This document shows, one piece after another, positions 1-5,647 of a stretch of DNA of 8,840 bases. Position 1 is the stretch's first letter. The number at the start of each line of letters is the position of its first letter. The notes under the pieces are model-generated. The model saw nothing but the letters and a program-made list of their open reading frames with translations. It ran no database searches and was not told where the DNA came from. Source of the DNA: Blastocatellia bacterium (GTDB taxonomy: Bacteria; Acidobacteriota; Blastocatellia; Pyrinomonadales; Pyrinomonadaceae); contig DNND01000032.1 of assembly GCA_003488005.1 (NCBI GenBank), positions 1 through 8,840 on the forward strand. The letters are read 5' to 3'. The position numbers and the translations under genes were made by a program.

Positions 1-20
1 GCCCAAAGTCAAGACAATGC

Positions 21-125
21 TGGGACCGCGGGCGTCCCGCCAGCAATGAGCGCGCAGCGCGAACAACTCGATTACTCGACGATGATTTGTAACGTAGCCA
101 TGCGGGCGGGACGCCCGCGGTCCCA
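21..125. repeat. Long inverted repeat (REP/MITE-like), 25-bp arms
   Basis: The arms at 21-45 and 101-125 are reverse complements with one mismatch, around a 55-nt centre. The arm core, GGGACCGCGGGCGTCCC, is itself nearly palindromic, so each arm can also fold alone. It is non-coding and no gene lies within it. Such GC-rich palindromic units are typical of dispersed intergenic repeats. Whether it is mobile cannot be told from one copy. Confidence 0.8.
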
Positions 126-238
126 GTAATACGGATCTGCGTCTGCGAGTTCTTGGGTATCAGGCGTCGTGCGCAGCTTGAACCCTTAGGCAATACTTTT
201 AAGAATCAGTTTTAACTAATCATGGCTAAGTGCAAGTA

Positions 239-268
239 TTGACACGCCAAACGCGCTGGCAGTAACAT
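239..268 (+). promoter_or_regulatory. Candidate sigma-70-type promoter for the MerR gene
   Basis: TTGACA at 239-244 matches the -35 consensus fully. TAACAT at 263-268 matches 4 of 6 positions of the -10 consensus, with an 18-nt spacer. The right arm of the 8-bp inverted repeat (234-241) overlaps the -35 box, a layout compatible with operator control. It would give a leader of about 195 nt containing the palindromes. This is a visual consensus match only. Confidence 0.35.
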
Positions 269-335
269 GGCGGCCGCGTGGGACTGCCGCGCAATCTCGC
301 GATTAGTTCTCCTTAAATTTCCCGAGCCGGAAGCA

Positions 336-440
336 GCACAGACTTTGGTCTGTGAATCGAGATTCACAACTCAAGGCTGTGCCACCGAAACCAGCACCGA
401 CTAAGTCTGTGCTACACCGGCATCGACTAAAGTCGGTGCT
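336..440. repeat. Cluster of four small palindromes
   Basis: There are four short hairpin-forming units: CACAGAC/GTCTGTG (337-343/348-354), GTGAATC/GATTCAC (352-358/361-367), an AGCACCGACT-type palindrome (393-413, one mismatch) and a CATCGACT/AGTCGGTG palindrome (421-438, one mismatch). Units 1, 3 and 4 are variants of one motif, roughly GCACNGACTNNAGTCNGTGC. The first two overlap, so their hairpins would exclude each other. They lie just upstream of the MerR start. Confidence 0.75.
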
Positions 441-470
441 CACAAAATAGACGACGAGCACAACTGATTC

Positions 471-950
471 ATGGGCCGTTCTGCCGTAGCCATCCCGGAA
501 AAGCTCTTCTTTAAGATCGGCGAAGTTTGCGAACTCGCCGGTGTCCAGGCGCACGTCTTGCGCTATTGGGAGTCGGAGTTTCCCACCCTGGCGCCGCAAA
601 AGAACCGCGCCGGTCAGCGCGTCTATCGCAAACGCGATGTAGAGATGGCGCTGCGAATTAAAGAATTACTTTACGAGGACCAGTACACGATTGCGGGCGC
701 GAAGAAGCGTCTCGCAAACGACCTGCGCTCGGGTGGAAAACTGAAAATCGTTTCGCCGGAAAACGGCGAGGATCATGAGGCAGAGTCAGGCGCGAACGCG
801 GTGTCCGCGCGCACCGGTATTAAGACTGAGATGTCGCGCGCTGTCTCGGAAGCCAGGACCGCTGAAGATCGCAAAGCGTTGCGCAAGGTTGCGACCGAGT
901 TGCGCGAACTGTTAGCGCTGCTGGAAAAGGAACCACGCAAGACGCGTTAA
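471..950 (+). CDS. MerR-family transcriptional regulator
   Basis: This is a 159-residue DNA-binding regulator. A MerR-type winged helix-turn-helix fills residues 13-81: recognition helix region FKIGEVCELAGVQAHVLRYW, then the wing with NRAGQRVYRKRDVE at about 45-58. The part after residue 85 is short, charged and variable, and ends in a Leu/Glu/Arg-rich helix (about 125-153) likely to dimerise by coiled coil. It has no effector-binding domain and only one Cys (residue 20), so it is not a metal or redox sensor of the MerR/SoxR type. From memory, short MerR proteins of this kind often precede a tRNA-Pro gene in other bacteria, as here. The ATG at 471 fits the usual family N-terminus, though no strong Shine-Dalgarno is visible. 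Its target and signal are unknown. Confidence 0.9.
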   Translation: MGRSAVAIPEKLFFKIGEVCELAGVQAHVLRYWESEFPTLAPQKNRAGQRVYRKRDVEMALRIKELLYEDQYTIAGAKKRLANDLRSGGKLKIVSPENGEDHEAESGANAVSARTGIKTEMSRAVSEARTAEDRKALRKVATELRELLALLEKEPRKTR

Positions 951-965
951 ATTTAAGCAGGACTT

Positions 966-1066
966 GGCCGCGGATGAACGCGGATTTTGCGAATCTGAAA
1001 AAATGCGATCACGAGTTTCTGATATATCCTTTTCTGATCGGCGTTCATCCGCGTAAATCCGCGGCC
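966..1066. repeat. GCCGCGGAT-family inverted repeat, copy 1
   Basis: The left arm (966-986, GGCCGCGGATGAACGCGGAT) pairs with the right arm (1041-1066), which ends ATCCGCGGCC. Each arm contains repeated CGCGGAT units. The centre carries a 17-nt segment, TGCGAATCTGAAAAAAT (988-1004), found identically in copy 2 at 1276-1292. The element begins 16 bp after the MerR stop codon. Confidence 0.85.
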
Positions 1067-1080
1067 GCTTTTTCTGACGT

Positions 1081-1109
1081 TTGCGTTACTTGTTTTTTGC
1101 AGAGATACT
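1081..1109 (+). promoter_or_regulatory. Candidate promoter for tRNA-Pro
   Basis: TTGCGT (1081-1086) and GATACT (1104-1109) are separated by 17 nt and match the -35 and -10 consensus at 3 and 4 positions. Transcription would start at about 1116, right at the mature tRNA 5' end (1118). The position is convincing, the match only moderate. Co-transcription with the MerR gene is the alternative. Confidence 0.35.
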
Positions 1110-1117
1110 TGGAGTGA

Positions 1118-1194
1118 CGGGACGTGGCGCAGCCTGGTAGCGCGCACCCTTGGGGTGGGTGAGGCCCCGAGTTCGAATCTCGGCGTCCCGACCA
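1118..1194 (+). tRNA. tRNA-Pro (anticodon GGG)
   Basis: A full cloverleaf can be drawn. The acceptor stem CGGGACG (1118-1124) pairs with CGTCCCG (1184-1190). The D stem is GCGC/GCGC (1127-1130/1140-1143). The anticodon stem CACCC/GGGTG (1145-1149/1157-1161) encloses loop TTGGGGT, giving anticodon GGG at 1152-1154, which reads CCC and CCU. The T arm is CCGAG-TTCGAAT-CTCGG (1167-1183). Discriminator A1191 is followed by an encoded CCA (1192-1194). It lies between two direct copies of the GCCGCGGAT repeat and is followed at once by a terminator. Confidence 0.97.
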
Positions 1195-1200
1195 GTTTAG

Positions 1201-1239
1201 AAGGCTTCCAATCAAGAACGATTGGAAGCCTTTTATTTT
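1201..1239 (+). terminator. Intrinsic terminator of tRNA-Pro
   Basis: A perfect 12-bp stem, AAGGCTTCCAAT (1201-1212) with ATTGGAAGCCTT (1221-1232), closes an 8-nt loop and runs directly into TTATTTT. It starts 7 nt after the tRNA CCA end. It is the clearest rho-independent terminator in the window. Confidence 0.92.
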
Positions 1240-1253
1240 GGCCGCAGATGATC

Positions 1254-1356
1254 AGCCGCGGATTAACGCGGATGATGCGAATCTGAAAAAATCCTTCAAA
1301 GTGTTTTGGCTTTATTTTTTGATCTGATCCGCGTTCGTCCGCGTTAATCCGCGGCT
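1254..1356. repeat. GCCGCGGAT-family inverted repeat, copy 2
   Basis: The left arm AGCCGCGGATTAACGCGGA (1254-1272) is exactly complementary to the right-arm end (1338-1356). The central TGCGAATCTGAAAAAAT (1276-1292) is identical to copy 1, and the two copies have the same orientation. The right end overlaps the stop codon of the minus-strand OsmC gene: the TAG is read from CTA at 1355-1357. Confidence 0.85.
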
Positions 1357-1777
1357 AAGTAAGATCGCTGATCACGATTTCAGATGTCAGCGTTTTATGC
1401 AGCGGACACTTGTGCGCAATTTCCTGAAGGCGTGCGCGTTGTTCTTGAGATAGCTCGCCTTCGAAACTCACCGCGCGCTGAATGCGATGCACATAGCCTT
1501 CAGTCGTTCGGGTGCATTCGATGCAATCCTTCGCGTGAGTTCTTTCGTTGCGCAAGCGCACCGTCACGCGCTCAAGTGGCCACCCTTTTCTTCTGGCGTA
1601 CAACGTTGCCGTCATGGAGATGCAACTGCCCAGTGCCGCGAGCAACAGCGTGTAAGGATCGGGGCCCGCATCTTCGCCGCCTGCTTCAAGCGGTTCGTCA
1701 GTAATTAGAATGTGGTTTTTGCCGTAACGAACTTCATTTTGCAGGTTTGCCAATGAAGTGACGATCACATCGGCCAT
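1355..1777 (-). CDS. OsmC/Ohr-family peroxiredoxin-like protein
   Basis: This 140-residue protein has the OsmC-family fold signature, including both conserved cysteines: Cys52 in LGSCISMT and Cys124 in HKCPLHKTL. In characterised members this pair forms the thiol centre that reduces organic hydroperoxides, in the cytoplasm. PDPYTLLLAALGSC (40-52) is the typical start of the central helix. An extra CxxC (Cys85, Cys88, in HAKDCIECTR) is seen in the OsmC subgroup often fused to alpha/beta hydrolases; no hydrolase domain is present here. The length is normal for the family. The ATG is well supported by AAGGAGG (complement of 1783-1789) about 5 nt upstream. The gene is divergent from sucC. Its stop codon lies on the edge of a repeat element, so the C-terminus may have been reset by insertion. 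Substrate and subfamily (OsmC versus YhfA-like) are uncertain. Confidence 0.93.
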   Translation of the reverse strand: MADVIVTSLANLQNEVRYGKNHILITDEPLEAGGEDAGPDPYTLLLAALGSCISMTATLYARRKGWPLERVTVRLRNERTHAKDCIECTRTTEGYVHRIQRAVSFEGELSQEQRARLQEIAHKCPLHKTLTSEIVISDLT

Positions 1778-1854
1778 GTAGCCCTCCTTGCGGTTGCAGG
1801 TTTTGTGCAGCTAAACTCGTCGCGCTTTCCAACTAACATCATCAGCGCTTTGGA

Positions 1855-1952
1855 CTGCGGCGGCTTGACGCCGCTTTTCATTCCAACGATGAGGCTTGAT
1901 TAACATACGAACACGTAGATAGTTCTCGGAAAGCGCCGTCAAGCCGGCGCAC
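1855..1952. repeat. Imperfect inverted repeat between osmC and sucC
   Basis: Arms 1855-1878 and 1929-1952 are complementary at 20 of 24 positions, sharing the core CGGCTTGACG, with a 50-nt centre. The left arm can also fold alone as GCGGCG...CGCCGC. A further match, GCGCTTTCC (1822-1830) to GGAAAGCGC (1928-1936), suggests the element is longer or nested. It fills most of the divergent spacer, so the promoters of both genes must lie in or beside it. I could not assign either promoter. Confidence 0.7.
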
Positions 1953-1973
1953 TCCCAAGTCACTGAGCACATC

Positions 1974-3134
1974 ATGAAGATCCACGAGTACCAAGGCAAA
2001 GAACTATTGAAAAACTTCGGCGTCCCCGTTCCGCGTGGGCTGGTGGCGCGCTCGCCGGAAGAAGCATTTCAAGCAGCCAAAGAATTGAGCACCGACATCG
2101 TTGTCGTCAAGGCCCAGATTCATGCGGGCGGCCGCGGCAAGGGCGGCGGAGTCAAGCTGGCGAAGAGTCCCGAAGAAGCGCGCGAGATTGCGCGCCAGAT
2201 GCTGGGCATGAAACTCGTGACTCATCAAACAGGACCCGAAGGCCGTGAAGTGCGCGTCTTGTTGGTCGAAGAAGGCTTGCCGATTGATAAAGAGTTCTAT
2301 CTCGGGATCGTTTTGGATCGCGCCTCCGGCCGTCCTGTGTTCATGGCTTCCGCCGCCGGCGGCATGGACATTGAAGAAGTTGCGGCAAAGACGCCGGAAC
2401 AAATAATTAAAGAAACTGTCGATCCGGCCGTCGGCTTTCGCGCGTTCCAGGCGCGCAAGCTGGCGTTTAGTTTAGGACTGCCGGCCGAGTTGATTGGCCA
2501 GGCGGTGAAGTTTATGCAGGCACTCTATCTTGCTTATGAACAGATGGACGCGTCGTTGATGGAGATCAATCCGTTTCTCTTAACTAAAGACAAACGGTTA
2601 ATCGCGCTTGATGCAAAAGTAAACTTTGACGACAACGCGATGTTTCGTCACAAAGATTTTCTGGCGTTGCGCGATCTGAACGAAGAAGAGCCTTTGGAGA
2701 TCGAAGCGTCGAAATTTGATCTTAACTACATCAAACTCGACGGCAACATTGCCTGCATGGTTAACGGCGCCGGCCTGGCGATGGCAACGATGGACATCAT
2801 CAAACTCGCCGGCGGCGAGCCGGCAAACTTTCTAGACGTGGGCGGCGGCGCTTCGCAGGAACGAGTTGAAGCCGCGTTTCGCATATTGCTCGCGGACGAA
2901 AACGTGAAGGCGGTTCTGATAAATATTTTCGGTGGCATCGTGCGCTGTGACATGGTAGCGCGCGGCGTTGTTGAGGCAGCAAAGAACCTGGGAATCAAAG
3001 TGCCGGTCGTCGTTCGGCTCGAAGGAACGAACGTTGAAGAAGGCCAGCGCGTTATTCGCGATTCGGGAATGAACTTTACCGTCGCAAAGGGAATGAAGGA
3101 CGCGGCGGAAAAGGTGGTTGCGCTCGCGGCGTGA
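1974..3134 (+). CDS. sucC: Succinyl-CoA ligase (succinate-CoA ligase) beta subunit
   Basis: This is the beta subunit of the TCA-cycle enzyme that converts succinyl-CoA to succinate with NTP formation. At 386 residues it is close to the E. coli length (388). The N-terminal ATP-grasp domain opens with the hallmark MKIHEYQGKELL. Nucleotide-binding residues sit at the E. coli positions: Lys46, Gly53-Arg54-Gly55 (in HAGGRGKGGGVK) and Glu99. Mg ligands are Asn199 (in MEINPF) and Asp213. The C-terminal ligase domain holds Asn264 (NGAGLAMATMD) and Gly321-Ile-Val323 (IFGGIVRCD), which contact succinate and the phosphohistidine loop. ATP versus GTP preference cannot be read with confidence. The ATG at 1974 is fixed by the family N-terminus; no strong Shine-Dalgarno is seen. 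The partner sucD is not next to it but 2.5 kb downstream, after two unrelated genes and two repeats. Confidence 0.98.
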   Translation: MKIHEYQGKELLKNFGVPVPRGLVARSPEEAFQAAKELSTDIVVVKAQIHAGGRGKGGGVKLAKSPEEAREIARQMLGMKLVTHQTGPEGREVRVLLVEEGLPIDKEFYLGIVLDRASGRPVFMASAAGGMDIEEVAAKTPEQIIKETVDPAVGFRAFQARKLAFSLGLPAELIGQAVKFMQALYLAYEQMDASLMEINPFLLTKDKRLIALDAKVNFDDNAMFRHKDFLALRDLNEEEPLEIEASKFDLNYIKLDGNIACMVNGAGLAMATMDIIKLAGGEPANFLDVGGGASQERVEAAFRILLADENVKAVLINIFGGIVRCDMVARGVVEAAKNLGIKVPVVVRLEGTNVEEGQRVIRDSGMNFTVAKGMKDAAEKVVALAA

Positions 3135-3170
3135 ATTAGTGGCACGGACTTTAGGAAACTCTGATCAAGC

Positions 3171-3394
3171 CTTCGACGCGTAGCGTCGCTACGAATTTAG
3201 CCCGGCGTTTCAACGCCGGGATCAGGTTATTCCTTTACTCTCGTCGCGTAGCGACGACCGAGTGTTCCATGGTTTCGAACGTCGCTACGCGACGCGAACA
3301 CTTTCCGGACTTTTCCCGGCCTTGAAAGGCCGGGCTAAATTCGTGCTGACGCTACGCGTCGAAAGACTAGCTGACGCTACGCGTCGAAAGACTA
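3171..3394. repeat. Composite nested palindrome, copy 1
   Basis: Outer arms at 3171-3220 and 3315-3365 pair, each made of a CGACGCGTAGCGTCG-type unit, a TTTAGCCCGGC-type unit and a strong small hairpin (CCCGGCGTT/AACGCCGGG at 3201-3220; CCCGGCCTT/AAGGCCGGG at 3315-3334). The centre holds a second pair of palindromes, TCGTCGCGTAGCGACGA (3241-3257) and CGTCGCTACGCGACG (3280-3294). The right end is a perfect 25-bp tandem duplication (3345-3369 and 3370-3394). The hairpins lack a following T-run, so they are not standard terminators. A related copy in the opposite orientation lies at 7163-7358. Confidence 0.88.
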
Positions 3395-3440
3395 ATAGCG
3401 ATCCGGTTCGGCCTAGGTAAGTAGAGCTTCCTAAAAGTCT

Positions 3441-3932
3441 ATGCCACTCCGTTCAAGAATATTTCGCTTCGCTGTTCAGATTTGCCGCTTCGCTTTGGCG
3501 GCTTTGTTTTTGTTTACGGCTGGCGCGAAGCTGGCGATCGTCAAAGCCTTTGCAGCCAATGTCGGCGAGCTGCTGGCTGCTTCGGGCTTCAATTACGCGC
3601 GTTGGATGTGGCCAGTAACTATCTGTGTCATTCTGGTCGAACTCATTACCGCAGCGCTTCTGTTGATTCCCAAAACAGTGCGGCTCGGAGCATTGTTCGC
3701 GGCTGCGTTGTTAATTGGTTTTGCGGCTTACGCGCTTTACTACGTTTATGTGCTTCACGGTGAACCGCTCGAGTGCGGCTGCTTTGGCGGCATCCTCGCC
3801 AGCCAGTTGGGGCTGACGACCACACTGCGCAACCTCGCCTTGCTTGTTCCCGTGCTCATCGTGCTGTTTGGTTACGGGCGAAGCTCTTCAGAGTCCGCTA
3901 ACCCGGATCCAGCAGCTACCGCCATCGCCTGA
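3441..3932 (+). CDS. MauE/DoxX-family redox-associated membrane protein
   Basis: This 163-residue integral membrane protein has four likely transmembrane helices: about 13-33, 58-77, 83-105 and 131-145. The sequence GEPLECGCFGG (107-117) with a Cys-Gly-Cys pair (112, 114), followed by LRNLALL, is the signature of the MauE/DoxX group. In that group MauE is needed for maturation of methylamine dehydrogenase, probably through disulfide chemistry. The early residues (FALAALFLFTAGAKL) match the DoxX-like first helix. No methylamine dehydrogenase genes are in the window, so the role here is likely a general thiol or quinone-linked redox function, which is inference. The C-terminal tail (147-163) is polar and non-conserved. 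It is probably co-transcribed with the beta-CASP gene 14 bp downstream. The ATG at 3441 lacks a strong Shine-Dalgarno. Confidence 0.85.
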   Translation: MPLRSRIFRFAVQICRFALAALFLFTAGAKLAIVKAFAANVGELLAASGFNYARWMWPVTICVILVELITAALLLIPKTVRLGALFAAALLIGFAAYALYYVYVLHGEPLECGCFGGILASQLGLTTTLRNLALLVPVLIVLFGYGRSSSESANPDPAATAIA

Positions 3933-3935
3933 ATT

Positions 3936-3949
3936 GGAGAAGCACATTG
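3936..3949 (+). promoter_or_regulatory. Shine-Dalgarno supporting a TTG start
   Basis: GGAGA (3936-3940) lies 6 nt before TTG (3947-3949). It decides the start of the beta-CASP gene, whose protein then begins ATLSFWGGVGTVTGSKYL, as family members do. No ATG lies in a comparable position. Confidence 0.8.
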
Positions 3950-5350
3950 GCAACACTCTCATTCTGGGGCGGCGTCGGCACGGTAACGGGTTCAAAGTAT
4001 CTTATTGAAACTGAACACGCGCGCGTGCTGGTTGATTGTGGCCTCTTCCAGGGCCTCAAAGCGCTGCGTGAGCGCAACTGGCAGGAACCTCCTTTCGATC
4101 CTCGTTCACTCAATGCCGTTCTGATCACGCACGCGCACATCGATCACACCGGCTATCTTCCGCGACTGATCCGCCAGGGTTTTCGTGGTCCGGTTTACTG
4201 CTCTCGCGGTACCGCCGACTTGTTGAAAATTTTGCTGCCGGATGCAGGCCGTTTGCAGGAAGAGGACGCTGACTATCGCAACCGCCACAAGCTGACAAAG
4301 CACAACCCGGCGCTTCCTCTGTACACGGAGAAGGATGCACTTGCCGCTCTTCAGTTAATCGAACCACTGGCGAACAGCGGCGAGCCCGTTGCGGTTGCCC
4401 AAGGCATTCGCGCTGGATTTCGCATTGCCGGACACATACTCGGTTCGAGTCTAGTGCTTGTAGAAATCGAAAACGCCGGTGACGATCACAGCGGCCGCAG
4501 CATTCTGTTTTCGGGCGACCTGGGCCACTACAACCAACCGATCGTTCGCGACCCGGTTGCGCCACCCGCATGCGATTACCTGGTAGTCGAGTCTACTTAT
4601 GGCGATCGTCTGCACGATCCTGAAGATCCGAAAAGCGCGCTCAAACGCATAATCAACGACGCAGCGCAACGCGGTGGTCCAATACTTATTCCTGCATTCG
4701 CAGTCGGCCGCTCGCAGGAGATCCTCTATCTCATTCGAGAGTTGGAAGATGAAAAGGCGATTCCGATTCTTCCGGTTTGCCTTGACTCGCCGATGGCGGC
4801 CGCCGCAACTGTGGCCTATGCGAAGCGCACCGAGGAGCAGGACGCAGATTACGCGAGCGTGCTTGCCAGACCGCAACATCCGCTTCGTACCCATTCCATG
4901 ATCACGTGTTCGTCCAGGGAAGAATCGAAACGCCTCGGCGAGATCAAGGGAACGCACGTGATTGTCAGCGCATCAGGCATGATGACCGGAGGACGTGTGC
5001 TGCATCACGCGCTGCGTTTAGTTCCCGATCCAAATACGACGCTGCTGTTTGTTGGTTACCAGGCGGCTGGAACAACCGGCCGGCGAATTCTCGACGGCGA
5101 GAAGGAAGTAAAGATAATGGGCCAATGGGTTCCGGTTCGCTGCCGGATCGAACGCATCGGCAGCTTTTCTGCACATGCCGACTGGCAAGAGATTCTTCAC
5201 TGGCTGAAAGGAATGCCAAGCGCGCCTCGTCAAACTTTTCTTACGCACGGCGAGCTGGCGGCAGCGGAAGCAATGGCCACACATATTCGAGAAGCATTTG
5301 CATGGCCGGCTACGGTGCCGATTTACGGCCAGCGCGTTGAGCTCGCGTAA
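3947..5350 (+). CDS. Beta-CASP metallo-beta-lactamase-fold hydrolase (YSH1/CPSF73-like, probable RNase)
   Basis: This 467-residue protein belongs to the metallo-beta-lactamase fold, beta-CASP branch, whose members cut RNA. Metal-site motifs are complete: HAHIDH at 62-67, His163 (AGHILGS) and Asp191 (FSGDLG). Beta-CASP motifs are also present: A at Glu215 (VVESTYGD), B at His410 (SFSAHAD) and C at His434 (LTHGE). The beta-CASP cap (about 215-340) includes IPAFAVGRSQEIL and LDSPMA, followed by the RNA-specificity region SASGMMTGGR. All catalytic residues are intact, so it should be an active two-zinc cytoplasmic nuclease. No KH or S1 RNA-binding domain is fused, unlike archaeal CPSF homologues. 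It differs from RNase J, which has a different C-terminus. It starts at TTG with a good ribosome site, 14 bp after the MauE/DoxX gene; a shared transcript is likely, but a shared function is not evident. Confidence 0.95.
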   Translation: MATLSFWGGVGTVTGSKYLIETEHARVLVDCGLFQGLKALRERNWQEPPFDPRSLNAVLITHAHIDHTGYLPRLIRQGFRGPVYCSRGTADLLKILLPDAGRLQEEDADYRNRHKLTKHNPALPLYTEKDALAALQLIEPLANSGEPVAVAQGIRAGFRIAGHILGSSLVLVEIENAGDDHSGRSILFSGDLGHYNQPIVRDPVAPPACDYLVVESTYGDRLHDPEDPKSALKRIINDAAQRGGPILIPAFAVGRSQEILYLIRELEDEKAIPILPVCLDSPMAAAATVAYAKRTEEQDADYASVLARPQHPLRTHSMITCSSREESKRLGEIKGTHVIVSASGMMTGGRVLHHALRLVPDPNTTLLFVGYQAAGTTGRRILDGEKEVKIMGQWVPVRCRIERIGSFSAHADWQEILHWLKGMPSAPRQTFLTHGELAAAEAMATHIREAFAWPATVPIYGQRVELA

Positions 5351-5369
5351 GTAGACCTTACAGTGGCAA

Positions 5370-5527
5370 TGAGGTCAGTACCGTCCGCGGTAGCGGATGG
5401 GTTCCGACACTGCCCATTTTCAATGCCTATTTCCAGGTAGCCCGAGGGCTAGACACCAATCGGAAATCGGCAATTGCCAATCGGCAATCACTGCATCCCT
5501 CCGCTACCGCGGACGGTACTGACCTCA
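5370..5527. repeat. 158-bp element with 31-bp terminal inverted repeats
   Basis: Arms 5370-5400 and 5497-5527 are complementary at 30 of 31 positions; each contains GTACCGTCCGCGGTAGCGG. The centre holds two small palindromes, TAGCCC-GA-GGGCTA (5438-5451) and GGCAATTGCC (5469-5478), plus short reiterations of AATCGG. It has no coding capacity. Size and long near-perfect arms resemble a miniature inverted-repeat element. No flanking target duplication is obvious. It begins 20 bp after the beta-CASP stop codon. Confidence 0.87.
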
Positions 5528-5571
5528 TCAACACTCGGTCGCCTCAAATCAAACTGCAGCAGTAGCGTTCT

Positions 5572-5600
5572 TTGTGCCTGCTTGCGGCAGTTGTTATACT
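5572..5600 (+). promoter_or_regulatory. Candidate sigma-70 promoter of sucD
   Basis: TTGTGC (5572-5577) and TATACT (5595-5600) are separated by exactly 17 nt, matching the -35 and -10 consensus at 3 and 5 of 6 positions. The start point would be near 5607, giving a leader of about 40 nt to the sucD TTG. It would let sucD be expressed without read-through from the beta-CASP gene and the repeat. Confidence 0.55.
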
Positions 5601-5647
5601 CCGCCCTCATTTCGTAATCCATTTTTTCTATTTCGGGAGCCGAGCAA

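Larger units (their letters stand above)
126..470. other. Non-coding leader region before the MerR gene
   Basis: I see no believable gene here. It contains an 8-bp inverted repeat, CAATACTT at 191-198 and AAGTATTG at 234-241, 35 nt apart. It also holds a promoter-like sequence starting at 239 and a run of small palindromes at 336-440. A minus-strand reading frame over 303-599 runs into the MerR gene and through the palindromes and resembles no known protein, so it is not called. Confidence 0.6.

Noticed and set aside
303..599. Minus-strand frame (98 residues) opposite the MerR start
   Set aside because: It is antisense to the conserved MerR helix-turn-helix and runs through palindromes; no recognisable domain.
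953..1147. Minus-strand reading frame (64 residues) over the repeat and tRNA
   Set aside because: It reads through the GCCGCGGAT repeat and into tRNA-Pro; the TRMNADQ/RVHPRP peptides are typical translations of this repeat, not protein.
1118..1194. tRNA-Pro as an attachment site for an integrated element
   Set aside because: No second copy of the tRNA 3' end, integrase or phage genes are seen in the window.
966..1356. Two repeat copies as a CRISPR array
   Set aside because: Only two copies 288 bp apart, with a tRNA between, internal symmetry over about 100 bp and no cas genes.
1811..1999. Minus-strand reading frame (62 residues) between osmC and sucC
   Set aside because: It covers the inverted repeat and overlaps the sucC start; no ribosome site and no protein-like features.
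3201..3334. GC-rich hairpins after sucC as a rho-independent terminator
   Set aside because: The stems are strong but no T-run follows on either strand; they are part of the repeat. A rho-independent role is not supported, though other 3'-end effects are possible.
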